Shown here piece by piece: positions 8,701-17,050 of a stretch of 64,000 nt of DNA (positions are counted from its first letter, which is position 1; each line of letters opens with the position of its first letter). A program made the position numbers and the translations under genes. The stretch lies in assembly GCA_022749295.1 (NCBI GenBank), contig CP062007.1:2170001-2234000 (forward strand). The letters run 5' to 3'. The notes under the pieces were generated by a model. It was given only the letters and a program-made list of their open reading frames with translations. It was not told where the DNA came from and did not search any database. The DNA is from Flavobacteriaceae bacterium GSB9 (GTDB taxonomy: Bacteria > Bacteroidota > Bacteroidia > Flavobacteriales > Flavobacteriaceae).

Positions 8701-9282
8701 TTAATTTTTAAGTTGGTTAAATTTAGGCGACCCTTGAACCAATTCGGTGAGCTTGCCAATGCACAACGATTTTTTCTTTCGGGCGTAAGCGTAGGTTACA
8801 CCTAAACTTTTGGCCACTTCTTCCATCGATTTTATTTTGAAAGTAGCTTTTAGCAAATCTTGGCACGCATGGCCCAACTTTTTAAACATTTTGGCAAACA
8901 AGGCTTGCTTTTCACCAAATACCGAAGTTTCGATAGCCAGTTCTTGGGCGTCGTCATCTTTAGATAACACCTCCTCATTAATTGTTACCTCTTTATTGGA
9001 AGATTTTTTGAGTTCGTTGAACCACTTTCGCTTGCACAATAAAAAAAAGTAGGCATCAAACGGACAGGTTAACTGTAATTTTTTTTGGCTGGCCTGATTG
9101 TAAATGGTTATTAAAGTGTCCTGAATCACATCTTGAGCTTTGTCGGCATCGCCACTATTCTGCTTGATATAATTCACCACTTTGGGCACAAACTTATCAT
9201 ATATAGCTTGAATGATAAACGAGTTGTTTTTTAACAATCCGTCGATGTATTTCTGGTCTTCGTGAATTTTTTTTTCGCCCAT
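8701..9282 (-). CDS. ECF (sigma-70 family) RNA polymerase sigma factor
   Basis: 193 aa. Sigma region 2 is at about 15-75 (AIYDKFVPKVVNYIKQN, then the DVIQDTLITIYNQA motif that binds core polymerase and melts DNA). Region 4 at about 130-185 has an HTH (MEEVAKSLGVTYAYARKKKSLC) for the -35 element. It is followed by the anti-sigma-like gene and faces, across 135 bases, genes that carry three promoters of an identical unusual pattern, the likely targets (see promoter entries). Confidence 0.9.
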   Translation of the reverse strand: MGEKKIHEDQKYIDGLLKNNSFIIQAIYDKFVPKVVNYIKQNSGDADKAQDVIQDTLITIYNQASQKKLQLTCPFDAYFFLLCKRKWFNELKKSSNKEVTINEEVLSKDDDAQELAIETSVFGEKQALFAKMFKKLGHACQDLLKATFKIKSMEEVAKSLGVTYAYARKKKSLCIGKLTELVQGSPKFNQLKN

Positions 9283-9327
9283 TAGCCCTTGTATTTGCTA
9301 CTAATGTAAAAAAACTTTCAAAATAAA

Positions 9328-9358
9328 GGGTAACAATTTTCAAAGGGTTTTGATATAA
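9328..9358 (+). promoter_or_regulatory. Putative ECF promoter 1: GGGTAACAA-N14-TGATATAA
   Basis: GGGTAACAA at 9328-9336 and TGATATAA at 9351-9358, 60 bases before the next ATG. The same two boxes with the same 14-nt spacer occur before the next two transcription units, and the spacer differs among them, so the boxes are selected. It does not resemble the housekeeping Bacteroidota promoter (TTG / TAnnTTTG). Confidence 0.75.
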
Positions 9359-9417
9359 GGGTGTAACAGCCAAAACGGCAAAACAAAAATTAATTAATCC
9401 ATAAAATTTTAGAAATC

Positions 9418-9858
9418 ATGAGACATTCAATTTTAACTATCGTAATCGTAGCCATATCCATTTTAAATGCAAACGCTACAAACAAAATCGAGACCCCTAA
9501 CAGCGTTGAAGCTATAGAAATTACAAGAGATGCTATTGCCCAGGTTTTCGAATGGGAAGTAGAGACCACAAAAAGCACTTACTCAGGAACTGCTTTGTCT
9601 CTAAAAGAAGCCCAAAACATGATGGCACTTTCAAGCTCTGGCGAAGTAGTAAGAAGTAAAGAAATAAAAAGCTATTTGGTTTTAAAATCTGAATTGAACA
9701 GCAACACCAAAAGAAACTATTTCTGGGAAGTGGAAACCAAAACCGGTAAAGCTAAAGGCTATGCTTCCAATAAAGCTTATGCCGATAAAATGATTGAACT
9801 CGTTGCTTCTGGTGATGCTATTGTTTCAAAAATCATCATCAATCAACCTCAACAATAA
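9418..9858 (+). CDS. Secreted hypothetical protein, first gene of the ECF cluster
   Basis: 146 aa with an N-terminal signal peptide (MRHSILTIVIVAISILNANAT). The mature part is a small polar domain with two similar aromatic segments, VFEWEVETT and YFWEVETKTGKA, hinting at an internal repeat around residues 45 and 100. No known family recognised. It starts about 60 bases after putative ECF promoter 1 and is divergent from the sigma gene, so it is likely induced with the locus. Confidence 0.75.
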   Translation: MRHSILTIVIVAISILNANATNKIETPNSVEAIEITRDAIAQVFEWEVETTKSTYSGTALSLKEAQNMMALSSSGEVVRSKEIKSYLVLKSELNSNTKRNYFWEVETKTGKAKGYASNKAYADKMIELVASGDAIVSKIIINQPQQ

Positions 9859-9882
9859 AATCTGAAAAAAAATCCCAAAACA

Positions 9883-9913
9883 GGGTAACAAAAAAGTTGC
9901 CCTGTTGATATAA
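9883..9913 (+). promoter_or_regulatory. Putative ECF promoter 2: GGGTAACAA-N14-TGATATAA
   Basis: GGGTAACAA at 9883-9891 and TGATATAA at 9906-9913, same spacing as promoter 1. It lies 24 bases after the preceding stop and 31 bases before the lipoprotein start. The spacer forms GGGTAAC...GTTGCCC, a small inverted repeat not shared by the other two sites. Confidence 0.75.
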
Positions 9914-9944
9914 ACACGAATAACAATTTTAAAACCTATTTATC

Positions 9945-10931
9945 ATGAAGAATTTTAAGCACATTTTAGGAACACTTTTATTTGCAGCATTAGTATTTAC
10001 AAGCTGTAGCAAAAACAACGACGATGCCGATATTATTTTTTATCCTTCGGCTCAAGACTATTCAAATTTACAAGACGAAGCTTTAGAAGGCTTAAAACAA
10101 AACTTTCAGTTTAATGCCGAAGACGGTTGGATAAACTTAACCTCAGAAAACGGCGTAAACATTGGTATTAACGGTTCTTGTTTAACCGCCAATGGAAGTC
10201 CAGTAACAGGACAAGTCGATTTAGAATTTGTCGAAATTTTTAGTAAAGGCAATATGTTACTTACCAACAAACCTACTATGGGTATTATGCCTAACGGCGA
10301 CAAAGCTCTTTTAATTTCCGGTGGTGAGTTTTTTATCGAAGCCACACAAAACGAAGAAGTTCTAGAAACGTCTTGCGCCATTCAATTAGGAATTCCGGCC
10401 GAATTAACAGGTGACCCAGACCCTGAAATGATTTTATGGACGGGAGCCATTGATGAAGATGGCAACCTAGCCTGGGAAGAAAACAAAGACGAAGACGGAA
10501 CCGGGCCACAAGGAGGTCGCGGCGTATTTACCGAAGGCAACCAGTATTACGCATTTATAGGCGATTTTGGTTGGAGTAATGTAGACCGTTTTTACAACGA
10601 CCCAAGACCAAAAACAACCATTTTGGTTGATGTGCCAGAAGGTTACGACAACACCAATTGCTCTGTATTTTTATCTTACGATGGTGAAGATACTGGCCTG
10701 GCCAACTTAGACACTTACGACCCCGTGGATGGCTTATTTAGCGAGCACTACGGACAAATCCCAATCGGGTTGGAGTGCCACGTGATTTTCGTAACAGAGT
10801 CTGCAAACGACTGGAAGTATGCCATTCAAGGCGTAACCATTGTTGAAAACGGTGTCATTACCATTACCGAAGGCGAAACATCAATCACAACACAATCACA
10901 ATTAGAAACCATCATTAATGGATTACCATAA
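9945..10931 (+). CDS. Lipoprotein of unknown function
   Basis: 328 aa. Signal peptide ends in a lipobox (LVFTSC, Cys about residue 21) followed by SKNNDD, so the protein is lipid-anchored. The mature region is rich in Asp/Asn/Gly and beta-strand-like, with a segment ENGVNIGINGSCLTANGSPV that resembles carboxypeptidase-regulatory or Ig-like folds, but no family is assigned. It has its own ECF-type promoter and a strong terminator, so it forms a single-gene unit. Confidence 0.75.
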   Translation: MKNFKHILGTLLFAALVFTSCSKNNDDADIIFYPSAQDYSNLQDEALEGLKQNFQFNAEDGWINLTSENGVNIGINGSCLTANGSPVTGQVDLEFVEIFSKGNMLLTNKPTMGIMPNGDKALLISGGEFFIEATQNEEVLETSCAIQLGIPAELTGDPDPEMILWTGAIDEDGNLAWEENKDEDGTGPQGGRGVFTEGNQYYAFIGDFGWSNVDRFYNDPRPKTTILVDVPEGYDNTNCSVFLSYDGEDTGLANLDTYDPVDGLFSEHYGQIPIGLECHVIFVTESANDWKYAIQGVTIVENGVITITEGETSITTQSQLETIINGLP

Positions 10932-10988
10932 ACATCTGCCATTTTAAACCTACTTTTAATGGTGCCCTCACTTTAACCTACTCACAAA

Positions 10989-11020
10989 AGCCAGAAACAC
11001 CACGTTTCTGGCTTTATTTT
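10989..11020 (+). terminator. Intrinsic terminator of the lipoprotein gene
   Basis: AGCCAGAAAC and GTTTCTGGCT form a perfect 10-bp stem with loop ACCAC, followed by TTATTTTTT. It ends the lipoprotein transcript just before putative ECF promoter 3. Confidence 0.88.
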
Positions 11021-11024
11021 TTAA

Positions 11025-11055
11025 GGGTAACAAAATCGCATCTCGATTGATATAA
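11025..11055 (+). promoter_or_regulatory. Putative ECF promoter 3: GGGTAACAA-N14-TGATATAA
   Basis: GGGTAACAA at 11025-11033 and TGATATAA at 11048-11055. It lies right after a terminator and only 4 bases before the ATG of a 30-codon ORF, so transcripts would be nearly leaderless for that ORF or serve as leader for the PKD protein gene. Confidence 0.75.
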
Positions 11056-11059
11056 TAGT

Positions 11060-11152
11060 ATGAAGAAAATGGTTTACGTATTAATCTTTATCTGTATTGC
11101 TTTGATTGTAATAGCAAATCTTATTGTTATTATAACAAACATCAAATCGTAG
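11060..11152 (+). CDS. Small single-pass membrane peptide (30 aa)
   Basis: ATG to TAG encodes MKKMVYVLIFICIALIVIAN and ten more residues: two lysines, then a continuous hydrophobic helix, then a short polar tail (TNIKS). A run this clean without a polar break is the pattern of small membrane proteins. It sits directly behind putative ECF promoter 3. A similar 37-aa ORF lies at 17142. Alternatively it is a leader peptide for the next gene, which starts 59 bases later. Confidence 0.5.
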   Translation: MKKMVYVLIFICIALIVIANLIVIITNIKS

Positions 11153-11210
11153 TTTGTCTCATCTTGAATGGCTCTTTTTGTATATTTATCAACCACTAAA
11201 CAAATCTAAA

Positions 11211-13163
11211 ATGAAAACTTACTTATTAACAATTTTTTGTTTGGCAAGTTTTTTATGCGCTTCGGCTCAAGATATTCTTAACGATACCTTGGCCAGAACC
11301 GCCACAATAAAAGCTGAAACTAACGGTAACGTAGTAACGTTTACTCCAGAAACACCAGAATTACAACAAATTGCCGGTGCACCAAAAGCGTTCTATACCC
11401 ATTACTGGGAATTTGGCGACGGCCACTTCAGTACCGAAGAGAAACCCAAACATATTTATAAAGAAAAAGGCGAATACGAAGTTAAACTTTGGGCCACCAA
11501 TAATTACGACACTGGAAAACCACCAACCACACGACCCAAAAAGGTGTATGTAAATTCGGTTTTTGAAGATTACGAAGAAACAGCCTCGATGGAAGAAGAT
11601 TTCATATTAAAACGTAATCGCGAACCCGTTCCCGATCAAGATATGGTGCTTATTGTGCGCTACAAAAATCCGAAAACCTACGAAACTAATGGAAAAATCT
11701 ATTTGTTTTACAATGAACAGAAATTTAAAGCTGATAATTTTGAAATATTGGACACCCGAACTTATCATGGTGAAAAAAAGCTTTCAACCGGAGGTTTTGC
11801 TTTTACCCGCAAAATAGATGACGACGATACTTTTTTGGCATCAACAAATAAATTCAGACTTAATAAACAGCAAATCCCACAGGATTCTACCGAAAAAACC
11901 AATTTGCCGGTTACCATTTCTGAAGCGCAATCACTATACAGAAATTGGCAAGTTTTGGAGTTTGACGGTATGCAACCCGAAGAAGAGCGCAACATGTTTT
12001 TTACTTTGAAAACCACACCCGAAATGGTTAAAGACACCAGTGCCATTATTTCGGTACGCGGCGTTTACGTGCCCGATGCCAATTACGACAATCACAAAGT
12101 GAAAGACATGGAAATGGAAATCGTCACCTCACACGACCCCAATAAAATGTCGTCTAACGGGACTATAATGAACTACCGCTTGGTGCGTTTTAAAACCCTG
12201 AAGTATAAAATTAAATTCCAAAACAACGGTGAAGGGCCAGCGCGCACCATTCGACTCGAAACCGATATACCCGACATGCTGGACAAATCAACTTTAGAAG
12301 TCACTGACATGTACCCCAAATGCGATATTTGCCCCAAACGTGAAGTTTTGTACAGTTGCTTAGACACCACTTTAACTGACACCCAAGCCATTTTCACTTT
12401 TAAAAATATTTACCTACCGGGCAGCGAACAAAAAAATGTAAAAGAGTACGACAGCACCAAAGGTTTTGTAAAATACAAGATTAAATTTGCTGAAGATTTC
12501 CACAAGAAAAAAACCAAAAGCCGCACAGCCATTATTTTCGATAAAAACGAACCCATCATCACCAATTATTCTACTACCCGGTTTATGCCGGGCATCTCCA
12601 TTGGTGCCAAAGTGGGTTACAATTCATTTTCAGATTTAAACAATTCCGAAAGCTACTTTTTTGGCGTCACCCTTTCGCCATACAAATCGTACCGTTGGTA
12701 TTGGCAAGTGGAGTTGATGAATAATTTTCACAAATACGATTCCTATACTCAAATTGAAGAAGGTATTGTGCAAGACGCATCTGGATTTCGTTTTAGGCAA
12801 CGAACCACCACCAATACTTCATATGAAAATATTGATTGGGATATTCCAGTATTAGTGCGATACAATATTAATAATTATATAGGTTTGGGCGCAGGATTAC
12901 AAAACTCCATTTCTGTAAGTGAAAAGCAACAGCAAGATATTTTCATTGAACGGTTTGAAGGGGTCCAGCCCGGTGCGCCCGTGTTCGAAATCGCTGAAGA
13001 AAGTAGCGAGGCGAGCAACTCCTTTACCAATTTTCGCACAGGCTTGTTGTTTGAAGCCACGGCGGGTTTTGCCCGTATTGGCCCTAGTTTGGGCGCACGC
13101 TACATCATGAATTTTGATAATGATTTTAACTATTGGCAATTTTACGCCATTTGGAAGTTTTGA
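11211..13163 (+). CDS. PKD-domain protein with C-terminal outer membrane barrel
   Basis: 650 aa from the ATG that gives the signal peptide MKTYLLTIFCLASFLCASAQ; the frame is open further upstream, but that part is not signal-like. Residues about 45-115 form a PKD domain (FGDGHFSTEEKPKHIYKEKGEYEVKLWA). The middle contains conserved-repeat-like beta domains (MNYRLVRFKTLKYKIKFQNNGEGPART, like DUF11-type repeats) with a C-x2-C...C cluster. From about 460 the sequence turns into amphipathic strands (GISIGAKVGYNSF ... IGPSLGARYIMNF ... FYAIWKF) like an OmpA/PorT-type barrel. Likely an outer membrane protein with a surface-exposed or periplasmic adhesion part. Confidence 0.75.
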   Translation: MKTYLLTIFCLASFLCASAQDILNDTLARTATIKAETNGNVVTFTPETPELQQIAGAPKAFYTHYWEFGDGHFSTEEKPKHIYKEKGEYEVKLWATNNYDTGKPPTTRPKKVYVNSVFEDYEETASMEEDFILKRNREPVPDQDMVLIVRYKNPKTYETNGKIYLFYNEQKFKADNFEILDTRTYHGEKKLSTGGFAFTRKIDDDDTFLASTNKFRLNKQQIPQDSTEKTNLPVTISEAQSLYRNWQVLEFDGMQPEEERNMFFTLKTTPEMVKDTSAIISVRGVYVPDANYDNHKVKDMEMEIVTSHDPNKMSSNGTIMNYRLVRFKTLKYKIKFQNNGEGPARTIRLETDIPDMLDKSTLEVTDMYPKCDICPKREVLYSCLDTTLTDTQAIFTFKNIYLPGSEQKNVKEYDSTKGFVKYKIKFAEDFHKKKTKSRTAIIFDKNEPIITNYSTTRFMPGISIGAKVGYNSFSDLNNSESYFFGVTLSPYKSYRWYWQVELMNNFHKYDSYTQIEEGIVQDASGFRFRQRTTTNTSYENIDWDIPVLVRYNINNYIGLGAGLQNSISVSEKQQQDIFIERFEGVQPGAPVFEIAEESSEASNSFTNFRTGLLFEATAGFARIGPSLGARYIMNFDNDFNYWQFYAIWKF

Positions 13164-13178
13164 GCCTAAGGCTCTTTT
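13162..13178 (+). terminator. Weak hairpin after the PKD gene
   Basis: GAGCC-TAA-GGCTC followed by TTTT overlaps the stop codon of the PKD gene, 16 bases before the CHAT gene. A 5-bp stem is weak and could act as a partial terminator so that the CHAT gene is expressed less. Confidence 0.35.
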
Positions 13179-13193
13179 GTCATCTCATTTAAA

Positions 13194-15791
13194 ATGAAAA
13201 AACTATGCTTTCTTTTTGTGTTCCTAAGCACTTTCGGTTTTTCGCAAAATCTGGAAGAGCAAATTTATGTCGCGGCAGAAACGTTTATGGTCAATAAAAA
13301 TGAAAATTCTCTAAAAATATTAAGTCAGAAAGAAGTCCAATTCAAAAAGCAAATTCAGACCAAAGACGAACATTTGGCCATGGTTTTTTTACAATGCCAT
13401 AAAGGGTTCTATTTAGAGTCGGAATCAAAATTAAGAGATGCCATTTCCACTTTTGAAGCTGCATTAAAACGCTTTAACCAGCATCATCTTTCAAGTATTT
13501 CAGATTTTGATATTATTGAAAGTTGCATGATTCCTTTGGGCAACCTGTACACCAAAACAAATGATTTCACCAATGCCGAAAGCATTATAAAACAGTATAT
13601 TTTTTTAGCCGAAAAAAGTGAAAATTTCAAACACCAAATTAGTGGTGCTATTAACCTGTCGAAATTATACCAAACCCTTGGGCGGCACAAAACGGTTATA
13701 AAATTAACTTCATCATATATTGATAACCCCAATTCCACAAAACTTCAAAAACAAAAACTAATTGAAATAAACATTGATAGCCAAATGGCCCTTGGTGAGA
13801 TTTCGAGCGATGAAGATGTTCCCGTTCCTCTTGACAGTGAAAAAAAACACAGGTTAGCGTTACAAAACCAAAACTATGAAATGGCTTTTAAAATTTTTCA
13901 AGATGTCAAGGCTGAACGGTTTTCTAGCAAAGAGCTTTCTACTCGTTATTTAGCAAAACTGCACTTGGAAGAAGCCCAACTTCTAACATTATTGGGCGAA
14001 AATGATACAGCTCTAAAAAGTTTAAATAGTGCTATAAAAACTCTAATACCAAATCTCAGTGGTAAAACACTGCCACAAAAAGAAGATTTACATGCCGAAA
14101 ACACCTTTATTGACATTTTTGATTTGTATGCCGAAATAGAACCAGACACCTTTAAAGCATTGCGATACTTCGACCTCAGTTTTTATGTTTCAGACTTGTT
14201 ACGAAATAATTGGACGGCACAAGAAACCAAAATACTAAACCAAACGGCCACCAGAATTAGGAGCGAAAAATGTATTGATTTACTATTTAATGCCTATACA
14301 ACATCCAAAGACACTACATTTGTAATTAAAGCATTGCAATACGCCGAACAGAGTAAGGCTACCTCGTTAAGCGATATGTTCTTTAAAAAACAGCAGATAA
14401 AGAAGTTTCCCAACGATACACTTTTACAGCGCGAATTCGAGCTTCTCAAAAAACAAGAACACATTACCAGTTTATTGGTTAAAGAGCAATTGGGAGACAA
14501 TCGTGTTTCAAAAATCAATCAATTCAACAAACAGCTAAACGAATTAAGTATTTCTATTAAAGCATTGAAACATTACATTTCGGAGAAATATCCCAATAAC
14601 GATAATGTCTTTTCTTTAAAAGACTTGCAACATAAACTCAAAAAAGACCAAGCCATTTTGGCAGCGTATTTTTATGGTAAAAAGCATATTTACCAATTTG
14701 TGGTTTCAGATAACGATATACACCTAAATCGCATTAAAAAAGGTGCTGCCGTCGAAAAAAGCATTGTTGATTTCATCAATCTTTTTAACAACCCGAAGAC
14801 AATCAACAACAATATTTCAAACTATACCGAACAAGCTTTTGGACTGTATAAACTTTTAAAATTAGCAGCACTAAACGATATAAAAAATGTTGTTATTATT
14901 CCTGATGGATTGTTGAATTTCATTCCTTTTGATGCACTTTTAACCCAAGAAACAACCTCAACTGCCTTTTCAAAAATGCCGTTTGTGGTTTTTTCCACTT
15001 GTATTGCTTACAATTCGAGTATAGCTATGTATTTAAATACCTCGGCATCGGCAAATAAGAATAAACTTTTGGGTATTTTTCCCATTTTTGAGGGCAGCAA
15101 CCAATCTTTAAATTTTTCAAAACAAGAAGCCGAATCCATTAAGAATAACATGCAAGCTACTATTTTAATGAATGAAGCGGCCAGCAAAGAAAATTTTATT
15201 GAAAAAAGTAACGATTACCCCATTTTGCATTTATCCACCCATGCTCAAAGCGGCGATTTTGTTTCTCCGGCAAGCCTTTCATTCTACAATGAAAATATAC
15301 TTTTAAACGAAATTTACGGTTTAAACCTCAACTCTAGATTAGTAATTTTAAGCGCCTGCGAAACGGGAGTGGGCAAACTATACAAATCGGAAGGTGCCAT
15401 GAGCATTGCCCGCGGTTTTCAATATGCAGGAGCACAAAACGTACTGTTTTCACTTTGGCAGATAAACGATTTATCCACGGCTAAAATTATGCAATCGTTT
15501 TATGAGGAATTCAATAAACACCAATCGGCTTTTGTGGCCAACACCCAATCAAAAATCACCTATCTTGAAAACGAATCGATAAGCAACACAAAAAAATCGC
15601 CATACTATTGGAGTGCCTTCGTGTACTATGGTAATCTAGAAGCAGAAAAACATTGTTCCCTTATAATTTATATCTTTTTTGGGATATTAATTATTTTTAT
15701 TGCCCTATTTTTATTTTTTAAAAAAACAGAAAGATGCCAGAAAAAGAAACCCTTCAGCAGTTTCTTCTTAAAAAAGGATATACCAAGGTGA
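13194..15791 (+). CDS. TPR-CHAT caspase-like protease with C-terminal membrane anchor
   Basis: 865 aa. Signal peptide (MKKLCFLFVFLSTFGFSQ), then about 350 residues of TPR-like helical repeats, a coiled linker, and a CHAT domain from about residue 480 to 800. The caspase-type dyad is intact: His683 in LHLSTHA and Cys722 in ILSACETGVG, followed by the family block AMSIARGFQYAGAQNVLFSLW. A transmembrane helix (IIYIFFGILIIFIALFLFF, about 832-850) and a basic tail end the protein, so CHAT and TPR would be periplasmic and the tail cytoplasmic. The last 58 bases overlap the next gene. CHAT proteins cleave partner proteins on activation; the partner here is unknown. Confidence 0.88.
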   Translation: MKKLCFLFVFLSTFGFSQNLEEQIYVAAETFMVNKNENSLKILSQKEVQFKKQIQTKDEHLAMVFLQCHKGFYLESESKLRDAISTFEAALKRFNQHHLSSISDFDIIESCMIPLGNLYTKTNDFTNAESIIKQYIFLAEKSENFKHQISGAINLSKLYQTLGRHKTVIKLTSSYIDNPNSTKLQKQKLIEINIDSQMALGEISSDEDVPVPLDSEKKHRLALQNQNYEMAFKIFQDVKAERFSSKELSTRYLAKLHLEEAQLLTLLGENDTALKSLNSAIKTLIPNLSGKTLPQKEDLHAENTFIDIFDLYAEIEPDTFKALRYFDLSFYVSDLLRNNWTAQETKILNQTATRIRSEKCIDLLFNAYTTSKDTTFVIKALQYAEQSKATSLSDMFFKKQQIKKFPNDTLLQREFELLKKQEHITSLLVKEQLGDNRVSKINQFNKQLNELSISIKALKHYISEKYPNNDNVFSLKDLQHKLKKDQAILAAYFYGKKHIYQFVVSDNDIHLNRIKKGAAVEKSIVDFINLFNNPKTINNNISNYTEQAFGLYKLLKLAALNDIKNVVIIPDGLLNFIPFDALLTQETTSTAFSKMPFVVFSTCIAYNSSIAMYLNTSASANKNKLLGIFPIFEGSNQSLNFSKQEAESIKNNMQATILMNEAASKENFIEKSNDYPILHLSTHAQSGDFVSPASLSFYNENILLNEIYGLNLNSRLVILSACETGVGKLYKSEGAMSIARGFQYAGAQNVLFSLWQINDLSTAKIMQSFYEEFNKHQSAFVANTQSKITYLENESISNTKKSPYYWSAFVYYGNLEAEKHCSLIIYIFFGILIIFIALFLFFKKTERCQKKKPFSSFFLKKDIPR

Positions 15792-16183
15792 AGCTTCATC
15801 TTACCAAAACCAATCATTTTGAAATAAAAGCTTCCATTAATGGCAATAAAGGACGCTTTATTCTTGATACAGGGGCATCAAGTTCGTGCGTAGATTTTGA
15901 GGGTATTGATACTTTTAAGCTTAACGCAGAAGACTCCATAATAAAGGCTGCCGGTGCAGGAGCTATTAATATGGAAACCAAAATGGCAAAGAAAAACAAA
16001 ATAAAAATCGGCAAATGGTCTAATAACAAAGTTGTTTTGGTTTTATTTAACCTAACACATGTAAACACTGCACTTACCGAACATAATTCAAAACCTGTTG
16101 ATGGCATTATTGGTGCCGATATTTTAAAAAAAGCTAAAGCCGTAATTGATTATCAAAAGAAATATTTATATTTAAAAATATAA
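15734..16183 (+). CDS. Single-domain retropepsin-like aspartic protease
   Basis: 149 aa, clan AA. The active-site triad motif is DTG within FILDTGASSSCVD (D45-T46-G47), and the second family block is the hydrophobic-hydrophobic-Gly pattern DGIIGADILKKAKAVIDY. Such single-domain proteins must dimerise like viral retropepsins. No signal peptide, so cytoplasmic unless exported with a partner. It starts inside the CHAT gene (58-base overlap in another frame), which implies tight translational linkage of two proteases of different mechanism. Confidence 0.85.
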   Translation: MPEKETLQQFLLKKGYTKVKLHLTKTNHFEIKASINGNKGRFILDTGASSSCVDFEGIDTFKLNAEDSIIKAAGAGAINMETKMAKKNKIKIGKWSNNKVVLVLFNLTHVNTALTEHNSKPVDGIIGADILKKAKAVIDYQKKYLYLKI

Positions 16184-16216
16184 CTGAACAGCTAATAAAC
16201 CACTCTCTAAGCCTTA

Positions 16217-16849
16217 ATGAACACCTCTATTGTAATAGCAGATGACCATCCGCTTATGCTGCGTGGTCTTACCGACTTTTTAAATTCGAAAGGCTACGAT
16301 ATTGTAGGCAGTGCTGAAGACGGAAACGTTGCATACAACCTTATTGTTAAGCACAAACCAGAGATTGCCATTTTGGATATTAGAATGCCACTTAAAACAG
16401 GGCTAGAGATTGCCGAACAATGCAAAAAAAATAATTTACCCACTAAAATTATTTTGATAACCTTTGATAAGGAAGAAGACCTTTATGATCAGGCCAAAGC
16501 TTTTAATGTATTTGGCTATATTTTAAAAGATTTCGCCATTGAAGAAATAGAAACGTGCATAAACCACGTAAAAAACGGCACACCTTATTTTAGTGAAGAA
16601 ATAGTCGAGTATTTGAGCAAAAGCAACCTACAAAAAAAACCAGAGGTTTTGGAATTGCTCACAAAAGCTGAAATTAAAATTGTGAAACTGGTTTCAAAAA
16701 ACAAAACTAGCCAAGAAATAGCCAACGAACTATCTATTTCTGTAAGGACCGTTGATAAGCATAGAAGCAATATTGTTCACAAGTTAAACTTAGACAACAA
16801 ACCCACATCGCTTTCCATTTGGGCAAACTTAAACAAAGATTATTTGTAA
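16217..16849 (+). CDS. NarL/LuxR-family response regulator
   Basis: 210 aa. Receiver domain (1-120) with acidic pair D9-D10, phospho-acceptor D54 in AILDIRMP, conserved Thr in LITFD and Lys in YILKD. LuxR-type HTH at about 140-200 (LTKAEIKIVKLVSKNKTSQEIANELSISVRTVDKHRSNI). No histidine kinase gene is adjacent, so the kinase is encoded elsewhere or the CHAT/TPR protein supplies the signal. The gene lies 33 bases after the retropepsin gene, suggesting a CHAT-retropepsin-regulator operon. Two identical palindromes lie directly downstream and are candidate operators. Confidence 0.93.
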   Translation: MNTSIVIADDHPLMLRGLTDFLNSKGYDIVGSAEDGNVAYNLIVKHKPEIAILDIRMPLKTGLEIAEQCKKNNLPTKIILITFDKEEDLYDQAKAFNVFGYILKDFAIEEIETCINHVKNGTPYFSEEIVEYLSKSNLQKKPEVLELLTKAEIKIVKLVSKNKTSQEIANELSISVRTVDKHRSNIVHKLNLDNKPTSLSIWANLNKDYL

Positions 16850-16857
16850 TTGCTTAT

Positions 16858-16881
16858 AAAATACGTAGAAGTGCGTATTTT
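16858..16881. promoter_or_regulatory. Palindrome copy A (candidate response-regulator operator)
   Basis: AAAATACG and CGTATTTT are perfect 8-bp arms around TAGAAGTG. The 22-nt core including the loop bases is repeated identically 139 bp downstream. Conservation of the loop as well as the arms argues for a protein site rather than for an RNA hairpin. Confidence 0.6.
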
Positions 16882-16910
16882 AAGTATCGATAATATTAGT
16901 TATCTTTACA

Positions 16911-16983
16911 GTGCTATTAATTAGTTCTTAGGGAGAATTATAGAAGGCTCTAAATTGTAATGATTTAGGGCCTTTGTTTTTTT
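16911..16983 (+). ncRNA. Putative small RNA A with intrinsic terminator
   Basis: A block GTGCTATTAATTA begins ten bases after a promoter-like TATCTTTA (16901) and 30 bases after palindrome A. The block is followed by a purine-rich segment and a hairpin (GGCTCTAAAT / ATTTAGGGCC, one wobble pair, loop TGTAATG) ending in TTTGTTTTTTT. No ORF. The same order, with the same first block, recurs 140 bp downstream, so these look like two sibling RNAs of about 70 nt. The 5' end is estimated. Confidence 0.5.
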
Positions 16984-16996
16984 ATGGGTCACAACT

Positions 16997-17022
16997 AAAA
17001 ATACGTAGAAGTGCGTATTTTT
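16997..17022. promoter_or_regulatory. Palindrome copy B (candidate response-regulator operator)
   Basis: AAAAATACG and CGTATTTTT, 9-bp arms around the same loop TAGAAGTG as copy A. It is followed by a T-rich run, so a weak terminator function is possible, but the copy-A partner lacks a T-run. Confidence 0.6.
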
Positions 17023-17050
17023 TTTGTTTTTAGTACGCCGTACTTTTATG

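Noticed and set aside
13194-15791. Craspase-type (TPR-CHAT with gRAMP) CRISPR effector
   Set aside because: No gRAMP/Cas7-11 gene or repeats near, and the protein has a signal peptide and membrane anchor, unlike cytoplasmic TPR-CHAT.
16997-17030. Palindrome copy B read as terminator of the response regulator
   Set aside because: Copy A has the same core without a T-run and the loop is conserved too; a protein-binding site explains both.
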